DNA from: Aldrovandia affinis
Lineage: Eukaryota; Chordata; Actinopteri; Notacanthiformes; Halosauridae
Direction of reading: 5' to 3'
DNA length: 64,000 nucleotides
NCBI GenBank assembly: GCA_029706075.1
Contig: JAINUG010000007.1
Span: forward strand, 4,961,501 to 5,025,500
The notes below the pieces were generated by a model. It made no database searches and was not told where the DNA came from. It worked only from the letters and a program-made list of their open reading frames with translations. Below, piece after piece: positions 45,156 to 59,186 of this stretch. The number at the start of each line of letters is the position of its first letter. Position 1 is the stretch's first letter. The translations under genes were made by a program, and so were the position numbers.

Positions 45156-45915
45156 GTAGGCCGTCAGTAGTGTCAGTGTCTGTGTCAGTGGCAGAGTCAG
45201 TTGTCTTCCAGCGATGTACAGTGTTTTCCACACACCTTGTACCAAAGCCACACTGGTTTTTGTTCATGTATGAATATTTTCTAAGAACAGCAGAGAATGT
45301 ACAGGTTATAAACACACAAGAATCCCCATTTACAGTAACTTCAATTATTGGGATATATACAGACACCCAGTTAAGTAGGCAGACATTATTTGGAGACAGA
45401 TGCCATGGTTACAGTTTATATTAAGTTGGCATTTGTGTACATAGATATTTTGCAGTTTATTGCAGCCACTATGTAACTGCAAGCAGTCTCATCATATTGT
45501 TACAGAAATTATGCAGTTACATACAGAGTTAGGGTTGATTTGTGGTTAGATTCAGGGTTCGGGGAAGGTTAAGTGTTTGAGTGGAGAGAGGGGTGATGGG
45601 GTTAGGGTCAGGATAGCGGGGAGGGGAATTTCAATGTGACGTGTTGCTACATGCTAAATCCTAAAGTAATTACAACATTGACACTGATATGATCATAAAA
45701 TTAATATAAAGTGCAAAATGCTACTGGTAAGTGTTTAGGCTGTAACTGAGCAGTCTAATTGTGTCTGGAATGAGAAAGGGAAAAGGGCCCCCAACATCAA
45801 CTGAACACTGAAGATCACAACCAAAGTTTATGGAGTGCACAGTGCTAACCTATCGTTTCCTTTCTCTCTCTCTTTCTTTCCTCCTTTGATTTATTTATCT
45901 TTCTTCATGCCTCAG
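45156..45915 (+). other. ldb3: ldb3 intron
   Basis: No exon or transposon was recognised. A CT-rich tract precedes the final acceptor. Confidence 0.8.
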
Positions 45916-46012
45916 GGAAAGGTTTGAATCAGAAGTCAAAGGCCCACGATTTGCCAAATTGAGAAAATGGCACCATGGCCTATCGGCACAAATCCTTAAT
46001 GTGCAGCAGTAG
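45916..46012 (+). CDS. ldb3: ldb3 terminal exon of the short, LIM-less isoform
   Basis: Encodes (R)ERFESEVKGPRFAKLRKWHH followed by GLSAQILNVQQ and stop TAG. The mammalian short LDB3 isoform ends RERFETERNSPRFAKLRNWH and then GLSAQILNVKS. Summed over 19351-46012 the cardiac-type path gives 744 nt (247 codons plus stop) and the skeletal-type path 756 nt, both exact multiples of three. Adding about 31 residues from the missing first exon gives a protein near 280 residues, the size of the mammalian short form. Confidence 0.96.
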
Positions 46013-46380
46013 CTGCCCTGGGTGACAGACGGACAGAGTTACTGCATTGACAGTGAAGAGATGAACAGTGTAGTGATAGGAGAGGCTGAGAGGGGAAGAG
46101 AAGAGTAACTGCAACCAGAATGTGTGTTAGAGTGGTAGAATAGCTCACAAGAAAACATGAAACGCTGCCCTGAAAGTGTCAGTTCTTCACTTGTATGGTG
46201 TTGTTCATATATCCTTCTGCCACTGTAAGAACGTATCCTTCCGCCAGTAAAAAAAATTATTATAATAATGTAGTGCTCTGCTCTTTCTTTTTTTCGGCTG
46301 TTCTGCTGATCCTAAAAGAAACATATGACTACATGTACAAAAAATAGTAAAAAGTATAGAATAAATGATTGTATTTTCTC
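46013..46380 (+). other. ldb3: ldb3 3' UTR (putative)
   Basis: Sequence after the stop codon is non-coding. The first full AATAAA polyadenylation signal is at 46360-46365, and AT-rich sequence with further AATAAA-like motifs follows near 46430. Confidence 0.6.
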
Positions 46381-48990
46381 CCTTATTATGTTGTATTTTC
46401 ACACATATTAAGACTACTATCATTAATGTGAATAAAAACAATAACACTTCAAATGAAATGAACCACAAGAGAGACTTGTCAGATTTTTGTATGGGTTGTG
46501 GTTGAAGATGTGTATCAAAGTGAACATATTTTTACTTTTTAAATTAATATCATTTTTGCTAATACTACAAATATTATAAATATGCAAAATATAAATGCTA
46601 CATATTTTTGCTAGTACAACTAGCATTACTGCTACAAATAATAATAATAAAAGGGTGTGTGTGTATGTATATATATATATGAATAAATGCCATAGTGCCT
46701 AACAATACAGCACTAAAAGAAAAAACAAATGTTATAAAGACAGTAAACAGTAAAAACACAACCATTTACAATCAGAACAAAGCAAGAAAGTGCTGAAAAA
46801 GGACTAAATGAAAGCAAAAAATTGTGATAAAAGAAGATTGAAAAAGATCCAGAGATTAAAAGCCAGTTGAAATCCTAATGGAAAAAATCATATGAATTCT
46901 ATAAATGAATCACGTTTTTGTTTGGACATTTCACATGTGATTCACATGTACAGTATATCACACATTTACACATGTGTACCACACATTCACACATGTATAC
47001 AAATATGTTGTCACATCCTGTCACCTTTACTTCACAGGCACTCACACGTGATCACAGATATACGTGTGTTTTTTGGACAGTCCAGCTTCACAGACACACA
47101 TCAGAGGAACCCAGGTTTAATCTGAATATACATTTACATTTATTCATTTAACAGATGTTCCTATGAACACAGAGACTTACAAAATAGTACACAAATGTAA
47201 CTAATAACACAAATAAAACACCACATATTTGACATATCTACTATAAAACTTATATTTATCTATTTAATTGATATATGTATAATGTTCAGAATTTCTGATA
47301 GTGTGCTTGTTAGATAGAGTACATACGATAAAAAAATGGATCAAATTAAGGATCATGAGGCTGTCTGTGTGATCTTCTCCATGTGCCATCTGATTCATCA
47401 GGTCGGTCGAGGCTTAACACAGGCAATTAATGACAACAGCACCAGCGGGTTTGGCCACATGTCTACATTTTTCCCTTCTGAATACGAGGTGGCGGGTACA
47501 CAAAGCGATATTTTCTTCAGACTCTTTGAATTTCCACCATCACACAGCTCTGATTAGTTGAGTTGATATTGTTAGTTAGTGGTTTGTGTAGCTAAACAAA
47601 TTAATGGGTATTGGCCTGCAGTGTACCAGTTTAAAAGAAATATGACAGCCCTCCAATCCTCTGCCAAGCTAAGTCCTGAACTTCAGGAAAGGCAGACCGA
47701 GACATGACACAAACAACTATCTTTACCGTAGACCAAGAGTGAGGATCTACAAACAGGGAACACTAGACAGCTGGGAACACACTGAAACTGTATTTCAATG
47801 TACCATTTTCAATGGTTAACACTTAATAGTCATCTTATTAATTGTTTCAGCTCACAGCCTCCTACCCCACCAGCTTTGTTAATGAGAGGAAGACAACATG
47901 CAGTTAAGCAAAGACAGAAAAACAACTACCCCAGATCTTGAGTGTGGATCACTATGCAGTAAACACCTGAGAGCTGCACTGTTAGGCAGTTATTAAAAGG
48001 TATTACCCCACACCCCTTAACCGTCAACCTCCTCAGCCTCCCTACTGGTTCAATTGCTCCTTATTAACTTCTGTACCCTCTGGCCTCGTATAAAAACATA
48101 ATTTCAGATACACCTTCACACAGCCACACAATAAAGCCTCAAACTTGTGTTATTTTTTGCTTCCTCGTCTTCTTCTGTTTCTTCTGCTTCTTAATATTCC
48201 TGCTGATTACATCATCAGAAATACTCCAGTCCCACAAATGAACACCTTCTTGTGACATCTTTGTCTAACTCCAAGGCTATATTTGCAACATGACCAAATG
48301 ACAATCAACAACCCACCCGTATTCTTTTATTCTAAAATATATGTGGTCATAAGGAAATCTGAAAAATGATTACGGAAGTCACTTTTCCCCCAGCAATCAA
48401 TTTTCAGTTATCTGAATTGCTTAAAGCTTGGACAGTCTCCAACTAATGTTGTAGGCCTATTCATAATAAGATAAAATAAGTATCTTTCAAGATATAGAAT
48501 ATATCCTGTCAAACATGCTTTAGAACGATTAAAACATACTGATTATTCTTGTGATTTCTGTGGACCGGAAAAATTCAAAATTTGTCATTTATTTTATCCT
48601 TGTATTTACAGTAAAATATGGATGTAGCCTACTGCATTTCATAAGGAGAAAACTGGGCATGTCATAGAGCTCCATGGTAATAACATTATGGTTTATTTTA
48701 TGAATGATACGTTGGAGAAAGACGTATGTTATTTAATACAATCATTCATAATTATGGGGAAATTACACACCCATAAGAAAGAAATTGAGATTCCAAGCCA
48801 AATGTCCTATTGTTGTTCGTTTTTGTTCATACAAAATAAATAAAAACAATTGAAGGTTAGCCTGCTAGAGCCTAGATCCTTTAGGGAAATAAGCCTTATT
48901 CGATTTGTTTAGTCAACTCGGTCAATATTCAAATATTGTTTAGCCACAATATTTTAAAAGCTAACTAATGAATCGCGCTTTGTGAATATC
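46381..48990. other. Intergenic region, AT-rich; no LIM exons seen
   Basis: I looked for the Cys/His pattern and familiar LIM phrases of long LDB3 and found none. A short SINE/L2 tail remnant lies near 47127-47185 (minus). The rest is unrecognised. Confidence 0.6.
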
Positions 48991-49423
48991 CCCCCGGGGC
49001 TAGAAGTTCCCACTGTTCTCGGCGCGGTCGCAGAGTAGGTCACTAGGTGGCGTCTCTTAGCCGCCTGTCGAGGCAAATCCCCTCCCAAACTCCTCGTTCC
49101 CCTTGGCTCCTCTTGCTCGGTCTCTCGGGACAAGTCGGGAGCGCCCAGACTGCACTGATTGGAGGGGTCTGATCTTAGTCGATGTCGTTACGCACAGGGC
49201 TGGAATGTCCCCCCCTGCGAGAGGCACAGCTAGGCTAGAGGGGGAAAGAAAGCAAGATACGGTGGAACAAAAATCTAGTATCAGCCCCCTACAAAACACA
49301 ATTTGCATTTGTTGCTGCATTTGTATGAAGAGCGTTGAACAACAAAAACGCACACAATTTGGCTAGAAAGCAAGAGAGTCTGCGGAGAACGGATTTAAAA
49401 ACTGCTACTGCTAAACGAGATAG
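48991..49423 (+). promoter_or_regulatory. CpG-rich promoter and noncoding first exon, probably bmpr1a
   Basis: From about 48990 base composition changes abruptly to CpG-rich (for example TCTCGGCGCGGTCGCAGAG near 49016). There is no clear TATA box. A transcribed-looking stretch ends at a perfect donor GTAAGT (49424) with no long open frame. It has only short upstream ATGs, including one at 49326 giving a 13-codon frame. In vertebrates LDB3 is followed on the same strand by BMPR1A, whose first exons are noncoding, so bmpr1a is the inferred gene. The sequence itself does not identify it. Confidence 0.55.
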
Positions 49424-52400
49424 GTAAGTGGGAATTCCGGAACTTTACGTGAGGATTTTCTTTCCGGTTGTGGGGGAAAGTTTGTTGGTGCCGCGAAAAA
49501 AGGCGAACTAACTAGGCTATTACGTTTACATTTTAAGGGGATCTGGTTTAGATCGTTTTTTCAATATTTTTTAAGAGAATGGACAAGCCTTTTTATTTGA
49601 GTCATTTGTGTGACTAATTCATTGATTAGCATTAGCTCGCCAGTTTAATTGTAGCCTAGCCATGTTGTGGTTCGATCATTTAAATGACCCTGGGGTGAGT
49701 TTCTCGGTCTTTTATCCTCATTTGTATGTAGCTTTAAGAATTGCTTGTGGAAAAAATGCAAGTCGGTGTTTTTAATCTACAGGTAGCTGTAATAGGCAAC
49801 TTTAGATGAAGAAAATTATGCAACGATACTCCAAATAGCTGCCAGATCGTCGCGGTAAAAGTGATACCTTAGTTATATACTCCAGCAAAGCTTTGTGTTG
49901 TTGTTAGACGATGCTTTACGTACAGCTAAATTAATGAAATTGTCGTAGTTTTGTTTGCACTTGAGTTACTCATTTCGATTTCAATCACTTCAATACGTGA
50001 TTCGGTGTTATTGATTGCCTATGATAAGACTAGCTGACTTGCAACATTGGAAAGCTGTTCGATTCTCACCGACGAGGTGTGAAACTAACTGTGCTACATG
50101 CTGCTGGCAATCTTTTGTAATTTAACGTTGAAACTAATCCTTCAACTCCACATTAACGATTCAGGCGTCCCTCGTGTGTAGCCTACGCATCGGGCTACAG
50201 AGAATGTGGATTTGATAGCCAACTACAGCTCGATATAGTAGTAATAGTTGCCACGGCCTTTGTATTGCGATGAGCCGAATGGTTGATAGCTAGCGAACAT
50301 TGTCTGGTTAAAAATATGGAAGAAACCAGCTAGCTTGCTGATGTATTGCTCCAAATATTCGCCGGTTGAAAGTTTCCAAATACTCTGGCAACCTTGTCTA
50401 TCAAAAAAAGGATTTATTGAAACATCCTATGTGTTGGCATTTTTCCTGGGGAGTTCGAATACTTTTCTTCATTGAATGTCAGTTAGCCTAATGCACACCT
50501 AGCACTTGCTGTATATTAGATTTGAGAAACGTCCAGAGAACTTGGAGATATTTAAGTTATTTGATTTATTTTTGTATATTAAATGTTTGAAAAGTGAAAT
50601 TGTTTGGTTAAAGGGTGTCAACTAGACGGTAAATAGTGGATTTTACCGTTTTCCTTGCAACACGTGTTTTCGTTTCTGTTTGTGGGGAATATTAGCCTTA
50701 GGGTTACTACTGATCATTCGTCCGTTCTCTGTGTTCGTTTTATAAAGGCAAGCACATTGCAGCAATATGTAGGCTAGTCAGAAAAGGTACAATTTTTGCC
50801 TGGTTATGGATGCATACTTGTGAAACTTTCGTTGGGGGTATTGTTCAGTTAAGATGTATTGGGAGAGCTGTGGGATGCTGTACATATTTGAATTTTGTGT
50901 CGTTTATTTCTAAAGAAAGGCAGTATAAATATTAGCGTTAAGATATTTACCTGCACGCCTGCTGTAGCCTACAGGATTTCCCGCTGTGTGTAAACCTCCA
51001 CTTCAAAATAGAGGGGGGGGTACACATATTTCAGCCATTAGGCATATGCTTTCAGTGTAGTTGTAGTCGACTTAATGACGATGGAGATATAATAAGTTGA
51101 GTTGTACAGTAGGCCTATATCTAATTTTGCCATGATGGTGATCAGTTGCGTGATCCAGGGGTACAAGACGTATCCAGTGTATACATTGGCAAAAAATGTA
51201 CTAAAGAAAATAGCAATCAAATTGATACTTTCCACATAAGTTACTATGTAGCTAAGCTACTATTATGCCAAGTATCATAAGAATAAAGTGAACGTGTATT
51301 TTTTTGTTGTTGCGATTTTAGTTTGTTAGTTTGCGCCAAATTCCTTTGTAACGCGTAACATGCAATCGACTCAGCAACAAGACTTTTACTCGCTGTTTCA
51401 AAGAATGCATCAAATATCTTCACATTTTGACTGAATTCCATACTATAGCTGTTGTACTAAGAATATAGCTCACAATTAGAGAATATGGATGTCGAGAAAG
51501 AAAGATTTCAACCAAAATACAGCAAGACACATTATGTAACGCTGTTTATTAATATACTCACATGAAACAGAAATCCATACATTTGAAATGTATATAAACC
51601 AAATTTCTCGAAAAAAAAAATACCCGAGACTTCTCATAAGATTTACTTACTCTTTGCGAATTTCCAGCTCTCTCTCTTGAATAGAGACTCCAAAATTACA
51701 TTGAATCTTCAACCCCGAACACATTTACGCACTCAAACTTTGCATGGAGATCCTGCACTGTTGTTTAGGAAAAAAAGCTTTCTTAGGACCGCGTAAAATA
51801 CGAGTTAACTATAGCAATGCTTGAACTGTCATTCTCATTCCTAACTGTTCTTTTGGTACCAAATGTTCTTGGTTAAATAATTCCCGAAATGTAACATTTT
51901 ATTGTACCCCAAACACATATTTTGATCATCGATAGCTGTGGATTGTTGTAGTGGCCCTGAGGAAAAAAATTAATCAACAAAGAGAGAAAGACGGAGAGGA
52001 GAAAAAGCAACAACAAACACGAGAGAGTTCGCGAACTATTCGTGACTTTGTGAAGTTGTCATTTTTACCTTATGTTACACCTTTGTACCCCTGGACCATG
52101 CAACTGATCTGGTGCTCTCCTGCTTTTTGGGAGAATATATTTTGAAGGTATTTGTCACAGCTCTACTCCTGCCCCTTAGACTTACACCTTTTATACTGCC
52201 ATGTAGCCTAGAAACACAAATGTCACGTGCTGTTTTTGTCCTTTCCAATAACTGCAAGAGAGTGGTTTGCAGTATATAAATCATGCATCTAAGGCATGTG
52301 TGTTTTGTCAGTATCATACTCCCAAACTGGTTCGGGGGGTGGTGGGGGAGAGACTTGTGGCGTGCCCCTGGAGGCTTCTCAAGCTGTCCTGATTTAGTAA

Positions 52401-53208
52401 TTTCTTGTAAACCCACCCAGCTTTTGCCTTTTGTACCCATTTGTTTGCTTGTGTTCAGGTAATTGTGGTGGGAGTCTGTGACGTGGTTGAAACAGCCAGA
52501 GGCTGGCTTTCATTTGCAGTGGCTGTCTTCCCTCTCCCTCTGCTGCTGCCTGACAAAGTAAAGCTCACAGTAGTCTCAGCACAGGGGCAGACATGCCAGC
52601 AATCCCTCAGTAAATGGCAATAAAGGGAAAACGAGGAGCGTTGTTTGTGTGTGTGTGTAGAAGGGGGTGCAGGATGGTTGCTGGGATTGCAGGCAAAACC
52701 AAATTTCCTCTCTAAAAGCTTGATTTATTTCTTTATACCCCTCCTTCCCCCTAGCTCCAGTGTATCTCAAATAAAATGGAAACCGGTGTTCTTTTCCTCT
52801 TCTGCCCATCTGCAGCCGTCCACCCAGCAGGCCTGTAGAATGTGTTTGGACTCAGAGCTGGGGGGAGGGATTGAATTGCGTTGGAAGTGGCTCTTTAGCA
52901 GGGGGAGGGGGGGCAGGATCGGGTTTCAGTTCCTGAGGTTTGCTGTCTGCTCTTTGCTCCCAGGTTGTAGATACTGTGGCTGAGCCTCTGCTCTCTGCAT
53001 GGCCAGCTCTCTCCGAGAGGATGTGGGGAAGGTGGGGGCCATTAAAACTAAATAAATAAAATATAACTGCCACAATAAAGGGAACACCAACATAACGGTG
53101 TCTCACACCGTGACAGATTTGCCATAACCTTTCATTTACTCAAGTGTTTCCTTGATCTAGGCAGTTACCTGTGTAAATGTATATATACATATATATATAC
53201 TGTATACA

Positions 53209-53243
<35 letters not shown>
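53209..53243. repeat. CA microsatellite
   Basis: A nearly pure CA run. Confidence 0.95.
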
Positions 53244-53246
<3 letters not shown>

Positions 53247-55568
53247 TGATGACCCCCCACCATATCCATTAGCCTGATACAGAGACCCCTCATTACATGT
53301 CTATAATGGAGGAGCCGCCTGCCAGGGCCATCGCGTGTGTTTGTACCATTCAAACACCTGGAACCTGCTCCGGCTGTGCGAATCGAAATAACGTCGGGAA
53401 TTTGTGGCTAATCGATCAATCAAATCAGCACAAACGATTCTTCCACGAACCTCAGAGGCTGATGGTAAGATGGGGCACGTGAAGAGCTTTTCCACACTGG
53501 CGCTCTGTGTGCGCCACGTTTGAAGACAAAATTACAGGGATGGAGATGGCTCTTCCACCGTATAGCAGTTAGACCGTTTCCAGGGCTTAGTGTGAAGTAG
53601 GTTACTGAACCACCAATAGCTCATTATACCTACTGCCTTCTCACGAAACCTGGAGCATGCCTTCGCTCACCAGGAGAAGCACATTTTCCCAGGGTCTAAG
53701 AAACTCTGTTGGAGTGAGTGAGAGAGAGAGAGAGAGCGTGTGATCTTCACTCTTTATTTCTGCCCTCATCCAACACTCCCCTCTTTCAGAGGACAACTTG
53801 TATTTGAGCACAATAAAGACAGTTGTTCAGATGCTTTCAGTTTGTTTCTAATGCTATTGCTCCATGTGTCAAACTTTCGCTCTGCGTTGCTGTGTTCTAT
53901 AAGTGGAAGGATCATCATCTGCAAATATGAAAATAAATAGCTGTCCAGTACTGGCAGGGTGCAGTTCAATAAGCAAATGTTCAACAAACATGTTATTCAA
54001 GACTGTTATAGGACACTGATCCATTGTCTTCTTGAGAGCAGTTGCATTGTATTCAGTGTCCCATTTTGTTCTGTTTTTACAGACGCACTGCAGAAGGTGT
54101 TGCCTAAACAGGGAAAATGGGAGTGCAGTCAGGGTGAAATATGCAGTTTTCAAATGATTTATTTTCATAAAGTTAAAATCCTTTGTTGTGGATTTGGAGC
54201 AGGAAGAGTGAACCATGTGCTGGTTATGGTCTGCGTGTAGGCTCTTCCTTCTGTGGGGCCTGGAGAGCTAGCTCGCTGTGCACTGGAACCTGGGACTAAG
54301 GTTCCTCCCTGCTTACAGTGTGGGTAGGTCAGATTGCACAATATACCTGGGGGTTGTTTTCCGGCCCTCCTCCATGAACTCCGGTCAGACAGGTGTGCGT
54401 GCGTGCGTGCGCCTGTGTGTTTTACTTCTGAATGCAGTCTTAATTTACAGTGGGCTGATGCCAGGGGCAGGGAGCAGTTCTCCCACTGTGTCAGACTGGT
54501 GATATAGGGGGGTGGAGGGGAGGGCCAGAGATGGGGAATTTTATTGGCTGAAACCCTTCCTGTTTCAGGCTCTGTGAAAGTAAGGCGTTTTTTCACCCAC
54601 GGCCCGGCACGGCATGGTAACTATCCCCTTCACGTTAGTGGTACAGGCTCGGTACCTGGCCGTGTCAGTCACTGGCCAGGTATCAGGAGCTAATCGGGGG
54701 AGCTGTCACGCTCGCTGTCTGCCCAGCTGGAAAGGTAAACACAGACATACAATAGAAATAATAAGCAAGTGCAGGCAACTGACAGCTCAGCATTGCTTTG
54801 GGCTCCTTTCTCTTTATCTCCCTCTTTCTCTCTTTCCTTCTTCTGATCATCCTCCTCTTATCACCCCTCCCCCCCTCTCATTGTTGGCACAGGGCGCAAT
54901 GCGACAGGCACGCAAATGTGGTAGAGTTTTTGCACGCTCGCAGGCGTGAAGAGACCTGTGGCCTTTTTTTCTTTTCATCGCGTTTGATTAATCTTGTGCA
55001 GGAAGTGGTAAGGAAACTCGAATGGCATCTCTCAAAGGAAGCGTAAACCTTGAGTGGTAGGTTTTGATGTTCAATGCATAGTTTTAGTTTTTTTGTCGGT
55101 TTAGGACACGGGTTCTGAATGGCTGTGTGTGCGTGTGTGTACGTGCAAAAGCTCTACCTCTGAGACCCTCTCCACTGGGCCTGCTCATGTTGGGGTAGCA
55201 GCATAGCCTACAGTGTGTGTAAATAAAGTTCAAACCCTCGCTGATCAAAGGAGCGCTTGAATAATTAAGGTGCCTGTGAGCCTGTGAGCCACTGTAGAAG
55301 ATTAAACCTTGATTAATTACAAACTAGATGAGGCCCTCGTTCTTTGCCAGAACTGATACAATCTCTCACTTTCACCCTCACATGCGCGCACACACACACA
55401 CACGCACACAGAGACACAGAGCAGGCCCGGTTTTGGCTCACAGTGATGAAGTCCAGACTGGGTGTATCTCTGGGACCTGTAGCAGGCAGCCCTCCCTTTT
55501 GAAATCTCTGGGTAATGTGCTCCAGATGTGACTACTACACACACAGTGAATGTGTTCAGGTTTGCTAA

Positions 55569-55571
<3 letters not shown>

Positions 55572-55599
<28 letters not shown>
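55572..55599. repeat. AC microsatellite
   Basis: A pure AC run; a second AC-rich tract lies at 55387-55410. Confidence 0.95.
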
Positions 55600-55600
<1 letters not shown>

Positions 55601-56942
55601 TGATTGCGTTGATGTCTGTGAGTAAGCACACGTGCTGGACCCAGGAGTGCTGTGTTCTCCCAAGGGGAACTGGATTTCTGTGAACGCTGACAGTACGAGC
55701 ACATGACTACAGCACTGAGCTCTGTGGGGCAGAGATCGCCGAAGACGCATCGGTAGATATATTAAGAAGTCATGCACTGCAATAGTGTTGTGAGGACACC
55801 AAAATGTTACCTGCGATACGACACCGGAGCAGCTATCACGACTCTTGCTGTCACCACAGTCCCTGAGCAAAGATTTGGCCAAATGCGGTCGCCATTTTAT
55901 CTCAATAAAACCAAAGAAATGTAATGTCACGTGTGATCCAAACATCCTCATTACAAGTTATGATATAACAATACAGCAAATGACTGAAATAAAATGTGTA
56001 AAAGTGAGTGATTCATTTGCATTCTGTTGTAACAGTAAGTTAATGGAAAACATTGATTTATCTTTTTTCCCCCCCAAAAAACGTTGTTTCAGTATTGTTG
56101 CTCTCCATACATACAGCCGAATTAAATTCTCGCCACGGCCATTTCAAAGGATCTTGCTTCGGCCTACCTTTGAACCAAGTTACTGGCCTTTTGAAACAAA
56201 TGATTTTTGGCTCAGCTTCTGCCATCACTGAAATGACCGCTGATGCTTTTTTATTTCCGTGCTGACGATAATTCCTCCAATAGCACAGAACAACCTCCAA
56301 GGTGGCAGACTTGTCAAAAGGGAACGACCGTAAGATCAGATTGTACCTTGTGATTACGCCGCATGCAATGGCTGTATAATTTTCCAAAATGAGGATATCG
56401 TACATATCCTCATGTTTTGGCTTCACGGTGCATTGTAGCGTGCAGCCCTACACTGAAAAAACTGTATTTATGTTCCATGTACTCTTAATTGTAATGCAGA
56501 GGCACAAGCGGACGAGACATTTTGTTAAATTGCACAAGCTTCAACATCAGGAACAAGAATGTATGGCTATTAAGACTATGTATCTATTCTCATCATTTTG
56601 GTTATTGTCTAGAGAGCTTCTAGCCAAGCCTGGTCTTGAGTAATCCACGGATCTCTACCTGAGTCCTGCTTTGTTATTCCAAGGATTAACAACTTTCTAT
56701 GTGGGTGGGGGAATGCTGACAAAAAAGTAATTTCAAGTAGCCTCTGCAAACAGTTGTATTGATCTATAACTCTTCAAACAAAGAGTTGGTGATGATTAAA
56801 ATATTAAAATATGAAATATGAATACTTGGAAAAGTATAAGATCGAACAATACTTCCATTGTGTATGGAGAAACATGGTCAGTTTTTATGGATGATCCCTC
56901 GTGGAGTTTGTATTGCTAGATCTCCGAACTGGCTAATTGGTT

Positions 56943-57098
56943 GCTCTCATCCAGGGTGACTTGTCTTGCGCTTTACATAATATTCATTTTAGACATTTTG
57001 GCCGCCTTGTTCAGGAGAAAGGAGCCGTTCCCTGCCTAGGATTCAAACCTGCAACCTTCTTGTTAAAGGCGCAGTTCCTTAACCACAACAGCATGCTG
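56943..57098 (-). mobile_element. SINE fragment
   Basis: Minus-strand head with a B-box-like GGTTTGAATCC near 57042-57055 and a tail remnant near 56946 (complement of CTCATCCAGGGTGACTTG). The family looks like the other L2-tailed SINEs here but is more diverged. Confidence 0.65.
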
Positions 57099-57401
57099 TG
57101 ATTTCTTCTCCTCTTCTCCAGACATATGCTGTGTGCTGAAAGCCCTGGGAGTAGTCCCCAGACAGAGTGCATCTGCGAGCAGAGCTACCCTACCCTTCCC
57201 TTCCCTCTTCACGCTCTTTAATTTCGCTTAGCTACGCCTGATCGTTCACTTTGATCACATTAGCTGCCCCTGCCGATCTCCCAACAGGCTTTCATACGCC
57301 CTAGCGCTGTCCTGTTGGTTTTACTAAACCCGCTGGAATTAACTTCAGTGATTGAATCTTCGAATGCTCAATTTCCACTTCCTAGATCAGCCTCAGCCTC
57401 A

Positions 57402-57568
<167 letters not shown>

Positions 57569-59186
57569 AAATGTACACACACACAGACTGAGTATGGCTT
57601 TTCTTGGCAGTTGTGCAGTGGATTTAGTTTGCCTGCTGTAAGGCCCTTCGGCATTGTGTGATTGCTTTTTGCCTTATGTAAGAGAAAGCAATTGCACAAC
57701 TGCCTCTGACACCGAGCAAGACACAGTGCAAAGAGAAAATGATGTGCCATGGTTTGGGTAATGTGAAGGCAGCCTATTGTATCTGGATATTGTTTCCTGT
57801 TTTTTGTAATTGCAGGTAGTCCTCTAAAGGTTTGTCATTGTTCCTGATCATCTGAGGATCATTATTTTATATTATTTTGTATTACCACATATTAAGTCCA
57901 AGAGACTTTGTTTTTTTCTTAAGTATAATGTATGATACTGAAAATCCTGTATCAGCGGCTTAAATTGTCCTTTCAGTTATTATCCACTTTTGTGTCTTAT
58001 TTGTCCTTAATGATTTAGAGTTTTCCTCAAGGTCATTGCTATTTAATGCTGTCTGGTGATGAATAATGCGCTCAGACAAAATATTTTTAGGTAGTGTAGC
58101 ACTGATTTCCTTTGACAGGGGGTAATTCTCTCTTGGTGAAAGTTTTGGAGTGGCGGGGGGTAGCCCTCTCTTTGTGAAAGTTGGGGTCGAGGGGGTCGTT
58201 ACTTAGGCGACCCAGAGGACACTTGTCTCTCGGATTGGTGACGGGCTGTCTGGTCTGGTCTGATCTGATCGGCTCCGGCTCCGGCTCGGCTACCTGAACC
58301 CCCAGCCTGGTTGACTCGGGAGTTTGCCAGCCCTATCCCCCCCTTGAAGATCAAGATTTGTGGGAGAATCCGTGACTGAGCCTTTGCAGATATGTGCTTA
58401 TTATGCGTGTGCGTGTGTGCGCGCATGCGCGTGAGAGACATCGATGTTCCATAGAACCATTTCTATCATTCTGTCTTCCTGCATTGGTTTTCCACTTGCA
58501 TACAGACCTGCCTTCTTGTGTGGATTGAGAGTAGAGGCATTCTCTTGATAAAAGCCATTTGTAAAAGGCTCCAGATGCATTGTAAATAATGCATGCTGGC
58601 TTTTAGCAATATGATATCATTAGCTAAAGAGTGTAGTAATACGGCCATGCTGTTTTGCAGATATTCGTTTGATACAATGTCCTTCCAAAAAAACGTAAAA
58701 CTTGGGTAATACAAAATTTGAGGTAAATAATTTATAGACTTGTGCATGTATGGCTTGCATACCATGCTGTGTTTTCTTTTGGCTTGGATTTGACGTGAGC
58801 ACATCTGGATGTCTTTGACCCTTCAACTCTTGTTAAACTGCAGTTTCAGCAGTCTCCATCACTCTGAACGCGATGGAAACATGCTTACGTTTTGTGAAAC
58901 ATTTCCGAACACGACTTGTGCTGCAGTTACTTCTGCTACTTGTTGCTTCCTGGTACCCTTGTGCTTGTGGAGATGGCTGTAACGTGTCATATCTGATAAT
59001 GTGTTACCTAGCAACCGTTGTGGTATTGATTTTCTTTTCTTTCTTTAAAGATACGTGACCTTTTAAATGGAATAGTCCGTGGATTCAAATATTTGCCACA
59101 GCGTCATTGTTTAGATATTTATCACTCGGTGGTGAGAGTTTAAACAAATGGTCGTAATAGTTTCCTGATAAATGGGGGGGGTACCT

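Noticed and set aside
47336..47557. 73-codon open frame after ldb3
   Set aside because: No LIM Cys/His pattern or known similarity; probably chance.
52441..52623. Possible exon with a start codon
   Set aside because: No recognisable peptide and no paired splice sites.
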